A stretch of DNA of 64,000 nucleotides. Origin: Candidatus Didemnitutus sp. GTDB lineage: Bacteria > Verrucomicrobiota > Verrucomicrobiia > Opitutales > Opitutaceae. The notes under the pieces were generated by a model. It did no database searches. It worked only from the letters and a program-made list of their open reading frames with translations, and had not been told where the DNA came from. Shown here one piece after another: positions 27,510 to 38,900 of this stretch. How positions within the stretch are numbered: position 1 is the first letter of the stretch; each line of letters begins with the position of its first letter. Position numbers and translations under genes: made by a program. The stretch spans positions 876,430 to 940,429 of the forward strand of contig JAGOQJ010000001.1 in assembly GCA_017991595.1 (NCBI GenBank), given 5' to 3'.

Positions 27510-28757
27510 ATGCCGGCGACGCTCAGAATTGCGCTGCGTTTCCTCACCGCCCGTGGGCGGGCGATGGCGATGAGCCTGACGGGCGTCGCGTGCGGCGTGG
27601 CGTTCTTCGTGCTCACGCAGGCGCAGACGGCGGGGTTCGAACGGTTTTTCATCGAGACGATTCTGGGCACGGACGGTGCGTTGCGGGTGGAGGACCGCGT
27701 GCAGGACACGTCGGTGAAAATCGCCGTGACGGCGGAGGGCGGTGGGCCGGCGGGCGAATACGAGGCGGAGAGCCGGCGCTACGTGTCGGGCATCGAGCAT
27801 CCGGCGCGCGTCGTGCAGGCGTTGCGTGAATTCCCGGAGGTCACGGGCGTGTCGGTGGTGTTGCAGGGCGGCGCGACGGCGCGCAGCCGCACGAGCACGG
27901 ACAACGCGCGGGTGTTCGGTATCGCGCTGGACGATCATCTCGCGGTGTCGGCGCTGGGGCGGCAGATCGTGGCGGGCGATCTGGCGACGTTCCGGCAGAG
28001 CCCGACGGGCGTGCTGGTGGGCAGCGTGCTCGCCGGGCGGCTGGGCGTGGCCGTGGGCGATACCTTGCTGCTCGAGAGCGCGGGGCAGGTGCGGCGGTAT
28101 CAGGTAAGTGCCGTTTTTGAAACCGGTGTGGGCGAGATCGACCGGGCGCGGTTGTTGTTGCATCTGCCTGAGGCGCGGTCGCTGCTCAAGCGTCCGACCG
28201 GCGCCTCGTTTGTGCAGGTGAGCCTGCGCGATCCGGCGCAGGCGCCGGCGCAGGCGGCGCAGATGATGCGCGCGTTGGTGCATACGGTGTCGCCGTGGCA
28301 GGTGCGCGAGCGGACGTGGTTGGAGGTGTTCCGCGCGCTGCGTTACTCGTCGGCCGTGACGGTCTCGACGATCATCATCATTTCCGGAGTGGGGATGTTC
28401 AACACGCTCGCGATGCTCGTGATCGAGAAAACGCGCGAGATCGCGATCCTGCGCTCGATGGGTTACACGCGGGCGGACATCCTCGCGGTGTTTCTCTGGC
28501 TCGGCGGGCTGGTGCTGGTCGCGGGGGCGATCCTCGGTTGCCTCGGCGGGGCGCTGGCGACGTGGGGCGTGTCGAATCTGCCGCTGCGCATCCGCGGGAT
28601 CTTCTCGACCAATTCCTTCGTCGTGGCGTGGTCGGTCTGGCACTATGTGGCGGCGGTCGGCACGGCGGCGGTGGTGGTGACGGCGGCGAGCCTGATCCCG
28701 GCGCGGCGCGCGGCGCGCCTGGAGCCGGGCGACGTGATCCGGGGGAACGCGCCATGA
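27510..28757 (+). CDS. FtsX-family (MacB/LolE-like) ABC permease
   Basis: A 415-residue permease with four membrane helices: one near the N-terminus, then a periplasmic domain (about 45-270), then three at the C-terminus. IIIISGVGMFNTLAMLVIEKTREIAILRSMGYTRADI is the FtsX signature with the coupling helix, and the end SLIPARRAARLEPGDVIR is the classical tail. It pairs with the next gene's ATPase and transmits force to the periplasmic adaptor. It starts 1 base after the adaptor stop. Confidence 0.9.
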   Translation: MPATLRIALRFLTARGRAMAMSLTGVACGVAFFVLTQAQTAGFERFFIETILGTDGALRVEDRVQDTSVKIAVTAEGGGPAGEYEAESRRYVSGIEHPARVVQALREFPEVTGVSVVLQGGATARSRTSTDNARVFGIALDDHLAVSALGRQIVAGDLATFRQSPTGVLVGSVLAGRLGVAVGDTLLLESAGQVRRYQVSAVFETGVGEIDRARLLLHLPEARSLLKRPTGASFVQVSLRDPAQAPAQAAQMMRALVHTVSPWQVRERTWLEVFRALRYSSAVTVSTIIIISGVGMFNTLAMLVIEKTREIAILRSMGYTRADILAVFLWLGGLVLVAGAILGCLGGALATWGVSNLPLRIRGIFSTNSFVVAWSVWHYVAAVGTAAVVVTAASLIPARRAARLEPGDVIRGNAP

Positions 28758-29452
28758 ACGCTTCTGCGCCAGCCGATCCTTTTGTCCTGCGGTGCGAGAA
28801 TCTGCATCGCCACCTCGGTCGTGCCGAGGGACGGGTGCACGTGTTGCGCGGCGTGTCGTTCGCGGCGCAGGCGGGGCGTGTCACGGCGATCGTGGGCCCG
28901 TCGGGTTGCGGCAAATCGACGTTGCTCTACCTGCTCGGTTTGTTGGACCAACCCGATGATGGCGCGATCTGGATTCGCGGCGAGCGGATGTCGGGCGGCG
29001 ACGATGCCGCGCGCACGGCGGCGCGGGCCGCGCACATCGGGTTCGTGTTCCAGTTTCACTTCCTGATGCCGGAGTTCACGGCGCTGGAGAACGTCATGAT
29101 GCCGATGCGCAAGCTCGCGCGGCTGAGTGAGGCGCAGATGGAGGTGCGCGCGCGTGGCTTGTTGGCGGACGTCGGGCTGGGGGAGAAGGCGCACCGGCTG
29201 GCGACGCAGCTTTCCGGCGGCGAGCAACAGCGTGTGGCGGTGGCGCGTGCGCTGGCCAACCAACCGGCCATCCTGCTCGCCGACGAGCCGACGGGGAACC
29301 TCGACCAGCATAACTCCGCGCTCGTCTTCGATCTGTTGACGCGCCTGGCCCGCGAAAACGGGCAGGCGGTCGTGCTCGTCACGCACAACCCCGATCTGGC
29401 GGCGCGCTGCGACGAGATCCGCCACATGTGTGACGGTGTTTTCGTCGACTGA
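28754..29452 (+). CDS. ABC transporter ATPase, LolD/MacB type
   Basis: A 232-residue ATPase: Walker A GPSGCGKST at 48-56, Q-loop FQFHFLMPEFTALENV, signature LSGGEQQRVAVARAL at 153-167, Walker B ILLADEPTGNLD at 173-184 and switch His in VLVTHNPDLA. It energises the FtsX-type permease. The ATG overlaps the permease stop by four bases. The set TolC, adaptor, permease and ATPase suggests export of a peptide, antibiotic or lipid-like compound in the MacAB manner; the cargo cannot be read from sequence. Confidence 0.92.
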   Translation: MNASAPADPFVLRCENLHRHLGRAEGRVHVLRGVSFAAQAGRVTAIVGPSGCGKSTLLYLLGLLDQPDDGAIWIRGERMSGGDDAARTAARAAHIGFVFQFHFLMPEFTALENVMMPMRKLARLSEAQMEVRARGLLADVGLGEKAHRLATQLSGGEQQRVAVARALANQPAILLADEPTGNLDQHNSALVFDLLTRLARENGQAVVLVTHNPDLAARCDEIRHMCDGVFVD

Positions 29453-29857
29453 GCGAGCGAGATGGGTAAGGCGAGGGCGGCAGGGCAGGGAGGGCGTTTT
29501 TTCGCTGCAAGTGTCTGCCGGCTCATTGTTGCGCGCATTGGTCAACAATGAGCTGGCACGGGGGGTTGTCGGGGTTGGGGACAGGTGAAATTCTCCGACA
29601 TCCCTGACTCCTTGCCCTCCCGAGGCGTCTCTATTCTTAGCTGTTATAACCCTCGTTGCCAGTATGTTAGTGATTCGTGCGTGGCATGCTTCAATTCCCC
29701 TCTCCGTGCGCTCGCACGTGGCTGAAGGACTTGGAATGACCGAACGCGCGACGCTGACCTGACCGGCTTCCTTGGCTGCCCCGTTCTCCCCTCGCTTGCT
29801 TTAGTCACTCCGCCCCCAAGGCCTGCGCCTAAAGTTGGGCTCAACTTGTTTCCCTAC
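29453..29857. other. Intergenic region between the export operon and the TonB receptor
   Basis: About 400 bases without a convincing gene. It contains the long dyad at 29516-29558 and, downstream, a pyrimidine-rich stretch before the receptor start. A GTTATAACCC segment near 29641 contains a -10-like TATAAC, but no paired -35 was convincing. No protein-like reading frame was seen on either strand. Confidence 0.6.
29516..29558. repeat. 16-bp hairpin/dyad (TGCCGGCTCATTGTTG stem)
   Basis: TGCCGGCTCATTGTTG at 29516-29531 pairs with CAACAATGAGCTGGCA at 29543-29558 across an 11-base loop; the inner 11 pairs are perfect and one outer pair is G-U. It lies 63 bases after the ATPase stop. No T-run follows on either strand, so it is not a standard intrinsic terminator. 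It may still end the export operon transcript, protect its 3' end, or be a regulator site for the receptor operon. Confidence 0.7.
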
Positions 29858-32800
29858 ATGCACCCCCCGTCCGTCTCCTCCTCCCCGTTCCTGCGTGCTC
29901 TCGGTTTGGCTGCTTTGGCGTCCGCGCTCGTCGCGCAGGCGCAGGTCGCGCCCGAGGCCCCCGGCGCCGATGCTTCGTCCTCCTCCGAAGAGAAACAAGG
30001 CGGCAACCAAGTCGTGGTGCTATCGGCCTTCGAGGTGAGCACCAAGGCCAGCAACGAATATGTCGCCTCCGAGTCGGTCACGGGCACGCGCATCGCCAGC
30101 CAGCTGCGCGACCTGCCGTTCCAAGTGAACGTGATCACGGCGGAGTTCATGAACGATTTCGCGGCCTACGAGATGCCCGACCAACTCGGCTTCGTCTCGA
30201 ACATCTCCCCGTCCGAATCGCAGGGCGAGTTTCAGCTCCGCGGCTTCCCGAGCACGCCGTTCGTCGACGGCTTCCGCCGCCTCGGCAACGTCAACATCGT
30301 GAACACCCAGCGCGTCGAGGTCATCAAGGGCCTCGCCGCCTCCATCTACGGGCAGGTGCTGCCGGGCGGCGTGGTCAACTACATCACGCGCAAGCCCGGC
30401 TCGAAAACGGAGCACAAGATCGATGTCTCCATCGGCTCCGATGATTTCCGCCGCTTCAACGCCAGCACGACCGGGCCGGCGGGCAGTTCGGGGAAGTTTT
30501 TCCATCGCATCGACCTCTCGAAGCAGACGCGCGGCTTCTACCAGGACTTCGCCGATCGCGACACCGTTTTCGGCTCGGGGCAGTTGCTGTGGAAGCCGGC
30601 GGAGGCGACCAGCGTCACCCTGAAGCTCGATTACAGCGAGACGTTCAACCACGACCCGCGTCCGCTGCCGTGGGTGCGCACCGCCAACGGCGGCCAGAGC
30701 AACACCACCGCGCGCGGCGCCACCGACGCGAATGGCAATCAGCTCACGTATAACTTCATCGCGAACACCGGCGGCACCGCCGGCTCGCAGCAGACGGGCA
30801 ACGCCCCGCTGCCGCAGGTGATCAACCGCTTCACGAATCACCCGGACGACATTGCCGGTTACCTCGCCTACCTCGCCAACCCGACGGGCACGCCGTTCGT
30901 CGCGCAATACGGCCGGCTGCGCACGGTCAGCAATTCATATGATGCGCTCGATTACAGCCTCGCGCGCGCCCGCTTCGATGCTTGGGGCGGGTTCAGCCGC
31001 TCCGAGCTCGCCAGCGGCACGCTCACCGCCGACCACCGTTTCAACTCCATCTTCAGCTCCCGCGCGACGATCGATTACTACAACCGCGAATACAACCGCC
31101 AGAGCAACCACAACAACAACGTCACCTACAACGAGAGCATCCCCGTTCCGGCCCCGCCGTCGCCGAACGAAGGTCGCCAGACTTCCGCCTACGCCGACGG
31201 CAAATTCGGCGGCACTGCGCCGACGTGGCAGACCGCGAACTCCCGTGCGCTGACCATGCAGGTCGACACGCTGGCGCAGTTCCACACGGGCCCGCTCAAG
31301 CACAAGCTCCTCTTCACGGTCGATTTCGCCGACCAGAGAAAATACGACCAAAGCATCCGCATCCCGATCCCGGACGGTGACGGCATCTCCGGCCCGAACG
31401 GCCAGCCCGTTTCCCAACGCCTCAGCGATCACGTGGTGGACACCCGCTTGGGTTATCCGGTCGTCTGGCCGCTCGTGATCCCCGGCGGCCCCGGGTCCAC
31501 CGGCAACGGGCGCCTGACCTTCCCGTGGACGGCCGAGACCTACGCGTTCCCGCTGTTCGAGGAATTCCCCGGCCTCTACACCGAGCGCCGCGAAGACCGC
31601 GTCGTCACCAACACCGACCTCGGCCTCTTCATGAGCGAGCGCGTGTCCTTCTGGCAGGATCGCATCACGCTCCTCGCCGGCGCGCGCGTCGACATCATGC
31701 GCAACACCGCGCTCAACTACATGGACCCGTCGCCGACGCCCACCCGCGTCGTCTGGAACACCGACGCCTTCACGCATCAGGTCGGCTTCTCCGCCAACAT
31801 CACGAAGAACCTCACCATCTTCGCCAACGACTCGAGCACCTATAATCCGAACCCGCAGGTCATGACGAACCGCCAGACGGGCGAGCTCCTGCTGTTCCCC
31901 AACGAGGAAGGCTCCGGCTACGAATACGGCTTCCGCATCGCGATGTTCGACAAGCGCGTGAACATCGGCGTCAGCCAGTTCAACATCACCCGCGAGAACG
32001 TGCTCGACAGCCTCGTCAACGAATTCGGCGAGACCGAATACGTCGCCGACGGCACGCAGCGTTCCAAGGGCTACGAGATCGATTTCAACATCTCGCTGAC
32101 CGAAAACCTGCAGATGATCGGCGGCTACGGGTATAACGACGCCCGCTATTCCTACAGCTCGCTGCCGTATCTGATCGACCAGACCACACCGCGCTCGCCG
32201 AAGGACAATCTCGGCGTCGCGTTCAAATACCAGATCCGCACCGGCAAGCTCCGCGGCCTGTCCTTCACCGCCGGCGCGCGCTACCTCAGCGAATCGCTCA
32301 TCTCGCTCGGCAACGGCGGCACGCTGCACACGAATCCCTACGGCCCGAGCGAGGTTTCCAGCAACAATTTCGTCCCGATCATCTTCAACAACCCGCTCTT
32401 CAACGGCGCGCTGCCGTTCCGCGATCTGCCGCAGGGCATCGCCATCCTCAGCCGCAACAATCCGAATCCCATCGGCACGCTCGACCCCTCCGGCACCGGC
32501 CGCCGCTTGCAGGATCCCGGCGCGAATCGCGGCTGGGTCACCAGCAATCGCACCGGCAACCAGCTCCTCGTGCCGTCCAACTGGGTCGAATACCAGCCCG
32601 GCATGACGCTCGTCGAAGGCACGCAGTATTACATCATGGACGGCGACGGTCAGAGCAGCGCCAGCTACAAATACTCCACCACGGTGGACGACGGCCGCTC
32701 CCAGATCTTCAACAAGAGCTACGTGATTTGGGAATTCGGCGCCCAATACTCCTTCCGCACGCACAACCGGAAGCTGCGCCACACGGTGCGCCTGAACGTG

Positions 32801-32890
32801 AAGAACGCGTTCGACAATTTCTACACCTACGGCGCCGGCGCAGTCGGCGACCCCCGCCAGTTCATCGGCAGCTACAGCCTCACGTTCTAA
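29858..32890 (+). CDS. TonB-dependent outer membrane receptor
   Basis: A 1010-residue receptor. After the signal peptide (FLRALGLAALASALVAQAQ) comes VVVLSAFEVSTKASNEY, the N-terminal signature common in Opitutaceae receptors that may act as the TonB box. The plug domain follows, with SVTGTRIASQLRDLPFQVNVIT, QLRGFPSTPFVDGFRR and RVEVIKGLAASIYGQVLPGGVVNYITRKP, the siderophore-receptor-like plug end. The 22-strand barrel ends in GSYSLTF with a terminal Phe. I prefer the ATG at 29858 over a TTG four codons earlier. It precedes the giant Ig protein and polygalacturonase by short gaps, so the ligand may be an oligogalacturonide, although the plug type also fits siderophores. Confidence 0.9.
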   Translation: MHPPSVSSSPFLRALGLAALASALVAQAQVAPEAPGADASSSSEEKQGGNQVVVLSAFEVSTKASNEYVASESVTGTRIASQLRDLPFQVNVITAEFMNDFAAYEMPDQLGFVSNISPSESQGEFQLRGFPSTPFVDGFRRLGNVNIVNTQRVEVIKGLAASIYGQVLPGGVVNYITRKPGSKTEHKIDVSIGSDDFRRFNASTTGPAGSSGKFFHRIDLSKQTRGFYQDFADRDTVFGSGQLLWKPAEATSVTLKLDYSETFNHDPRPLPWVRTANGGQSNTTARGATDANGNQLTYNFIANTGGTAGSQQTGNAPLPQVINRFTNHPDDIAGYLAYLANPTGTPFVAQYGRLRTVSNSYDALDYSLARARFDAWGGFSRSELASGTLTADHRFNSIFSSRATIDYYNREYNRQSNHNNNVTYNESIPVPAPPSPNEGRQTSAYADGKFGGTAPTWQTANSRALTMQVDTLAQFHTGPLKHKLLFTVDFADQRKYDQSIRIPIPDGDGISGPNGQPVSQRLSDHVVDTRLGYPVVWPLVIPGGPGSTGNGRLTFPWTAETYAFPLFEEFPGLYTERREDRVVTNTDLGLFMSERVSFWQDRITLLAGARVDIMRNTALNYMDPSPTPTRVVWNTDAFTHQVGFSANITKNLTIFANDSSTYNPNPQVMTNRQTGELLLFPNEEGSGYEYGFRIAMFDKRVNIGVSQFNITRENVLDSLVNEFGETEYVADGTQRSKGYEIDFNISLTENLQMIGGYGYNDARYSYSSLPYLIDQTTPRSPKDNLGVAFKYQIRTGKLRGLSFTAGARYLSESLISLGNGGTLHTNPYGPSEVSSNNFVPIIFNNPLFNGALPFRDLPQGIAILSRNNPNPIGTLDPSGTGRRLQDPGANRGWVTSNRTGNQLLVPSNWVEYQPGMTLVEGTQYYIMDGDGQSSASYKYSTTVDDGRSQIFNKSYVIWEFGAQYSFRTHNRKLRHTVRLNVKNAFDNFYTYGAGAVGDPRQFIGSYSLTF

Positions 32891-32930
32891 GCCCACCGCG
32901 GCGATTCATTCACCTTTTCCCCTTTTCGAC

Positions 32931-35900
32931 ATGAAACTCTCGCGCATTTCCGGCTTCGCCCGAGTGGCCACCTTGTTTGCTGTGCTGACGTCGCTCGTCC
33001 AGGCACAAAGCGGCGTGCCCATCGTCCACGATCAGTTCGCTGCGGCGACGGTGAACGGAGGCCTGGTGAACGATGCCAACGGCTTCCTCACGCCCACCGC
33101 CACGCAGGCCAACTGGGCTTCGTTCGGCACGGGCAACATGGTTTACGTGCAAAACACGTCGCTCAACATTTCCGCCGGCCCCTCCCGCGGTCTCATGGCG
33201 TATTTCGCCCCGTCCACTACTCCGGTTTCGCTCGGGGAAGGCGAGGGCATCTCCGTCCGGCTGAAGTTCAACTTCACCGCCGGCACGCCGACCTCGATCC
33301 TGAACAATCTGCGTTTGGGGCTGTTCTACAGCGGCGGCGGCGCGACCAACCTCAGCGGTGCCAGCTCCCGCTACATCGGCGGCACGAGCAACAGCCTCAC
33401 GGGTTCGGCAACGGCGCGTCACTACGCGGGCTATTTCGTCAGCAGCCAAGCCACCGCCGCGCCGGCGCCGAACACGCTCTCCTTCTGGCGGCGCATTCCG
33501 GCCGCACTCGCCGGAGGCGGCACCCAACAGCTGATCGGACCGACCACGGCCGATCTGATCGAGACGTCCACCTTTGTCCCGGTCGGCTCCGCCGGCGGTG
33601 GAGCCGTCGGCCCCGTCGTGAACGATGGCACCGCCTACACCGCCACCTTCACCGCGCAGCTCCTCGCGCCCACGCAGCTCGAGCTCACTTACACCCTCAA
33701 GGCCGGCGAGACGACGATCGCCACGCACACGACCACCACGACGCCGGAAGTCGTGAATTTCGACGGCTTCATGTTCTTCTCGCTGGTGAACGCCGTCCCG
33801 ACCATCACGGAGCTGCTCGTTGAAAAGCTCGGTGTGCCGCCTCCGCCGGTGCCGCCCGCGATCACGACGCAGCCGGACAGCGTCAGCGCGACCGCCGGCG
33901 ACAATGTCTCCTTCACCGTCGTCGCCACCGGCGACGAGCCGCTCACCTATCAATGGAAGCGCGGCGACGTTGATCTCGTTGACGCGGGCAACATCTCCGG
34001 TGCCACGACGGCCACGCTTGCCATCACCAGTGTGCAGATGGGCCAGGCCGGAAACTACTCCGTCACGATCACCAACAACTCCGGCACCATCACCAGCGAC
34101 GTGGTCACCCTCACCGTCGCCGCCGCGCCCGAGCCGCCCGTCGTCACCGCGCAACCGCAGCCCCAGACGATCGAAGAAGGGGAGAACGCCACCTTCACCG
34201 TGACCGCGACCGGCACCGCGCCGCTCACTTATCAGTGGCGGAAGGACAACGTCGATCTCGTCGACGCCGCCGGCCACATCGCCGGCGCAACGACCGCCAC
34301 GCTCACGATTACCGACGCGCTCCTCACCGACGCTGGCAGCTACACCGTCGTGGTCACCAATCCTGTCACGAGTGTCACGAGCGACCCCGCGACGCTCACC
34401 GTCAACGCGCTCGTCGCCCCGACCATCACCGTCGACCCCGTCGGACAAACCGTCACCATCGGTGATCCGGTCAGCTTCAGCGTCACGGCGACCGGCTCTG
34501 CGCCGCTCGCCTATCAGTGGCGCAAGAACGACGAAGACATCAGCGGTGCCACCGCGGATACCTACACGATTCCCGTCGCGCAAATGGCGGATGCCGGCAC
34601 CTACACCGTGCGCGTTTCGAACAGCGTCAATGCCGTCGTCAGCGCCGCCGCCACGCTCGTCGTGAATCTCCCGACCACCGGGCCGGCCGCCCCCGCGGCT
34701 CAGCCGGCGACGCAGATGGCCGTCAGCGGATTCGTGCTGGCGAGCGGCGTCCCGCAAACCGGCTTCATGGCGAATTGGACCGCTTCGGCTGGCGCCATCG
34801 GTTACCACCTCGATGTTTCGACGTCGCCGGATTTCACCGTGTTCGCTCCGGGTTACGAGAACCGCTCGGTCGGCAACGTGACCTCTTTCTTCGTCAGCGG
34901 TCTCAATCCCAGCACGACGTATTACTACCGCGTGCGCGCCGACAACGGCTTGATCGGTCCGAATTCCGCTGCGATCAGCGTCACGACTCCGGCCGCTGAG
35001 AGCCTCGTCATTCTCAACGACGAATTCGCCTCCGGCGGCGCCAACCTCGGTCTCGTGGCCGACGCCAACGGCTTCCTCGCTCCCACCCGCACGCAGGCGG
35101 CTTACGCGGCGTTCGGCACGGCCAACTTCGCCTATAACGCCGGTCCGCCGCCCAATGTGAGCGTCTCTTCCGGCGCCACGCGCGGCATCATGACCTACTT
35201 CACGCCGTCCTCGTCGACGGTCTCGATCGGCGTCGGCGAAACGCTGCGCGCGTCGGTGCGCCTCCGTTGGGTCGGCGGCACGCCGACCGACATCGCCGGC
35301 AACCTGCGCTGGGGTCTGCTCAACAGCGGCGGCAACGGCACGGCGAACAGCCTCCCGGGCGTCAGCGCCCGCTATCTGCAGGGCGTGTCGAACAGCCTCA
35401 ATTCGATGCCGACCGGCAATACCGCCCGCGGCTACTCCGGCTATCTCGTCAGCACCCGCGCCAGCGTGAATGGCTCCACCGACGCGATCGGCTTCTGGCG
35501 CCGCATCGCCGCCACGACGAACAGCACGGTCAACGACACGACCACGCAAATTCTCGGCGCGACCGGATCGGATGTCGTCTCGACCTCCGCGTTCAGCGCG
35601 ATCGGCTCTTACGGCGGCGGCGGCGCTGGCCCGCTCCTCAACGACGCCAGTTTCGCCACCGCGCCCGAATACGTGGTGACTTTCCAAGTGGCGCGCACCG
35701 CGGCCGCCGAAGTCGTCCTCACCTACGTCGTCTCACGTGACGGCAACGTCGTCATGTCGCACACCGCGACTCAAACCGGCGACATCGTGACGAGCTTCGA
35801 TTCGCTGATGTTGTTCTCGCAATACAGCGCGTCGCCGCGCTTCACCGAAGTGCTGATCGAAAAGGTCGCGACCGCGCCGCAAATTCTCGCGCAGCCGGCC

Positions 35901-38900
35901 GGCGATGTCGCGCTCGTCGGAGAAACCTCCGTGTTGAGCGCCGTCGCGATCGGCACTTCGCCGCTGACTTACCAATGGAAGAAGGACGGTGTCGACGTCG
36001 TCGACGGCCCCGGCATCGCGGGTGCGCAGACCGCCACGCTGACGCTCGGCAACCTGCAACTCGCCCAGTCTGGCAACTACACCGTCACGGTGACGAACGG
36101 CGCCGGCAGCGTCACCAGTTCCGCCGCCGATCTCCTCGTGATCACTGAGCCGGTGGCTCCGGTCATCACGACGCAGCCCGTGGCCTCCGTGACCGTCGAT
36201 CAAGGGGAAGAGGTCCGCTTGTCGGTCACCGCGACCGGCATCCCGGCGCCGACTTACCAATGGCGCCGCGACGGCGTCGACGTCGCGAACATCCCCGATC
36301 GCATCTCCGGCGCGACCTCGGCGACACTCGTCATCAATCCCTCGCTCGCGGCCGACAGCGGCAACTACACCGTCGTCGTCACCAACATGGCCGCGAGCGT
36401 CGAGAGCTCGGCCGCGGCGGTCACCGTCGTTCCGCCGGTTCCTCCCACCATCTCCGCGCAGCCGCAGAGCCAGAGTATCATCACCGGCGGCAGCGTGACA
36501 TTCTCCGTCACGGCCACCGGCACGGAGCCGATCACGTATCAATGGCAGTTCAACGGCGTCGACATCCCCGGCGCCACCTCGCCCACCTACACGATCCGCC
36601 AAGTGCGCAATGATCACGCCGGCAACTACACCGTCGTGCTGACCAACATCGCGGCCACCGTCACGAGCAACACCGCCGTCCTCACGGCGGTTGCGCCGAC
36701 GGCGATCCCCGCCACGCCGGTCGCCACGGCTGCGACGACTTATTGGGAAGGTGACTTCACCGCCAACTGGAATCCCGCCAGCGGCGCGGCCGGTTATCGC
36801 CTCGATGTCGCGACCAACAACACGTTCACGACGTTCGTGCCGGGTTACCAGGACCGTGACGTCGGCACCTCGCTCTCGCGCCTCGTGCCGGATCTCGCGC
36901 CGGCGACCACCTACTATTATCGTGTCCGCGCCTACAACAGCTTCGGCACGACCGTGAGCTCGAACGTCATCAGCGTGACGACCGCGCCGCTCATGGAAGA
37001 GATCGCGCGCGATATCAACCTCGCGGGCATGACCTGGCTCAGCACGCGGCCCAACGACAACATCGTCACCACCGAGCCGGCCGACGGCACCGTCAGCTTC
37101 CGCATGCAGGGCACGTCTGCGCCGACGTTCGTCGGCTTCCTGCCGCAGGCGGTCAACCTGCAGATCGGCCAGCGCCTGACGATGACGCTCACCTTCGAGA
37201 CCGGCGCCACGGTGAATTCCACCACGTCGAATTCGTTCCGCATCGGCTTGTTCAACTCGAACAACACCCGCATGGCCGTGAGCACCAACGTCGGCGATTC
37301 CGATCCGACGTTCCGCGACGATCGCGGCTACATGATCAGCATGAACTTCAACGGCACCGAGGCGACCCTGAACGGCCGCCGCGCCTCCGTGGCCCTCGCC
37401 GACAACAACCTCCTCGGCACCACGACCGATCTGTGGTCCGCGAGCCTGGTGAACCCCGATCTCACCTCCGGTGCGCCGGGCGCTTTTGCCCCGTGGACGA
37501 CCTACACGCTCTCGATCAGCATCGCGCGCCAGTCCGACCGCACGGTCGTCTCGGCGTTGCTCCAGGGCGGCGCGAACAACAACTACTTCATCACCGGCGA
37601 AGACCTGGCCAGCGGCTCACTCGTCAATTCAGTTTACGACCAATTCGGCATGCGCATCAACGGCTCCTCGAACGCCGTCTCGCAACTGCTGTTCACCGAC
37701 CTGCAGTTCAGCGTCGAAACCTTCGAGCAGCCCTCGGCCCCGCGCGTCGCCACGCACCCGGCCAGCCGCACCATCTCCGAAGGGCAGACGACGACCTTCG
37801 CCGTCGCCGTCTCCGGTGCCACGCCGATGACGTTCCAGTGGCTCAAGGACGGCCAGCCGATCGCCGAAGGCGGCCGTTTCAGCGGCACTGCCACCGCGGC
37901 GCTCACGCTCACCGGCGCCACGCTCGCCGATGCTGGCACCTATACGGTGGAAATCACCAACTCGCTCGGCTCCGACGTGAGCGATCCGGCCGCGCTCACC
38001 GTCAACGCCGCCGTTGCCCCGGTCATCACCACGGCTCCGGTCAACCGCACCGTGGCGGAAGGCGAGGCGGTCTCCTTCACCGTCGTGCACACCGGCACAT
38101 CGCCGTTCACCTATCAATGGACTCGCGACGGCACGCCGCTCACCGATGGCACGCGCTACACCGGCACAGCCGAGGCGACCCTCAACGTCCTCGCCGCCGC
38201 CAGCGCCGAAGCGGGCACGTATGCCGTCACCGTCACCAACGTGAAAGGCAGTGCCACCGCGAGCGCGACACTGACGGTGAACGCCGCCGCCGCCGCGCCG
38301 GCCGCGCCCGTCGCCACCGCCGCCACCGGCGTGCAGGCGGGGCGCATGACGGCCAACTGGAACCGCTCCGCCAGCGCGACCGGTTACCTGCTCTACGTTT
38401 CGACCAGCGCCGATTTCTCGACGCTCGTTTCCGGCGCGCAACCGATCGACGCGCAGGCCGCGAACTTCTGGACGCTCACCAGCCTGCAGGCCGACACGCT
38501 CTACTATTACCGCGTCCGGGCCTACAACGGCGTCGGCACGAGCGATTACTCCGCCACGATCACGACCCTCGTGCAACGCAACGAGGCGCCGGCGATCCTG
38601 AGCCCGGCCGCGACCACCTTCACCGCCGGCGTGCCGAGCAGCTTCCGCGTGCGCGTCGAAGGCGCCCCGGCGCCGACGATCACGGCGGCGGGTCTGCCCG
38701 CGTGGGCGCAACTGCACGCCTCGACCGGCTTGCTGACGGGCACGGCGCCCGCCGGCACGTCGGGCACGTTCAACTTCCAAGTCACCGCGGCCAACGGCAA
38801 TCCGCCCAACGCCACCCAAGCGTTCACGCTCACGGTTGCACCGATCCCCGACATCACCGCGGCGCTGACCATCGGCACGCTCGCCGGCACCGCGGGCCAA

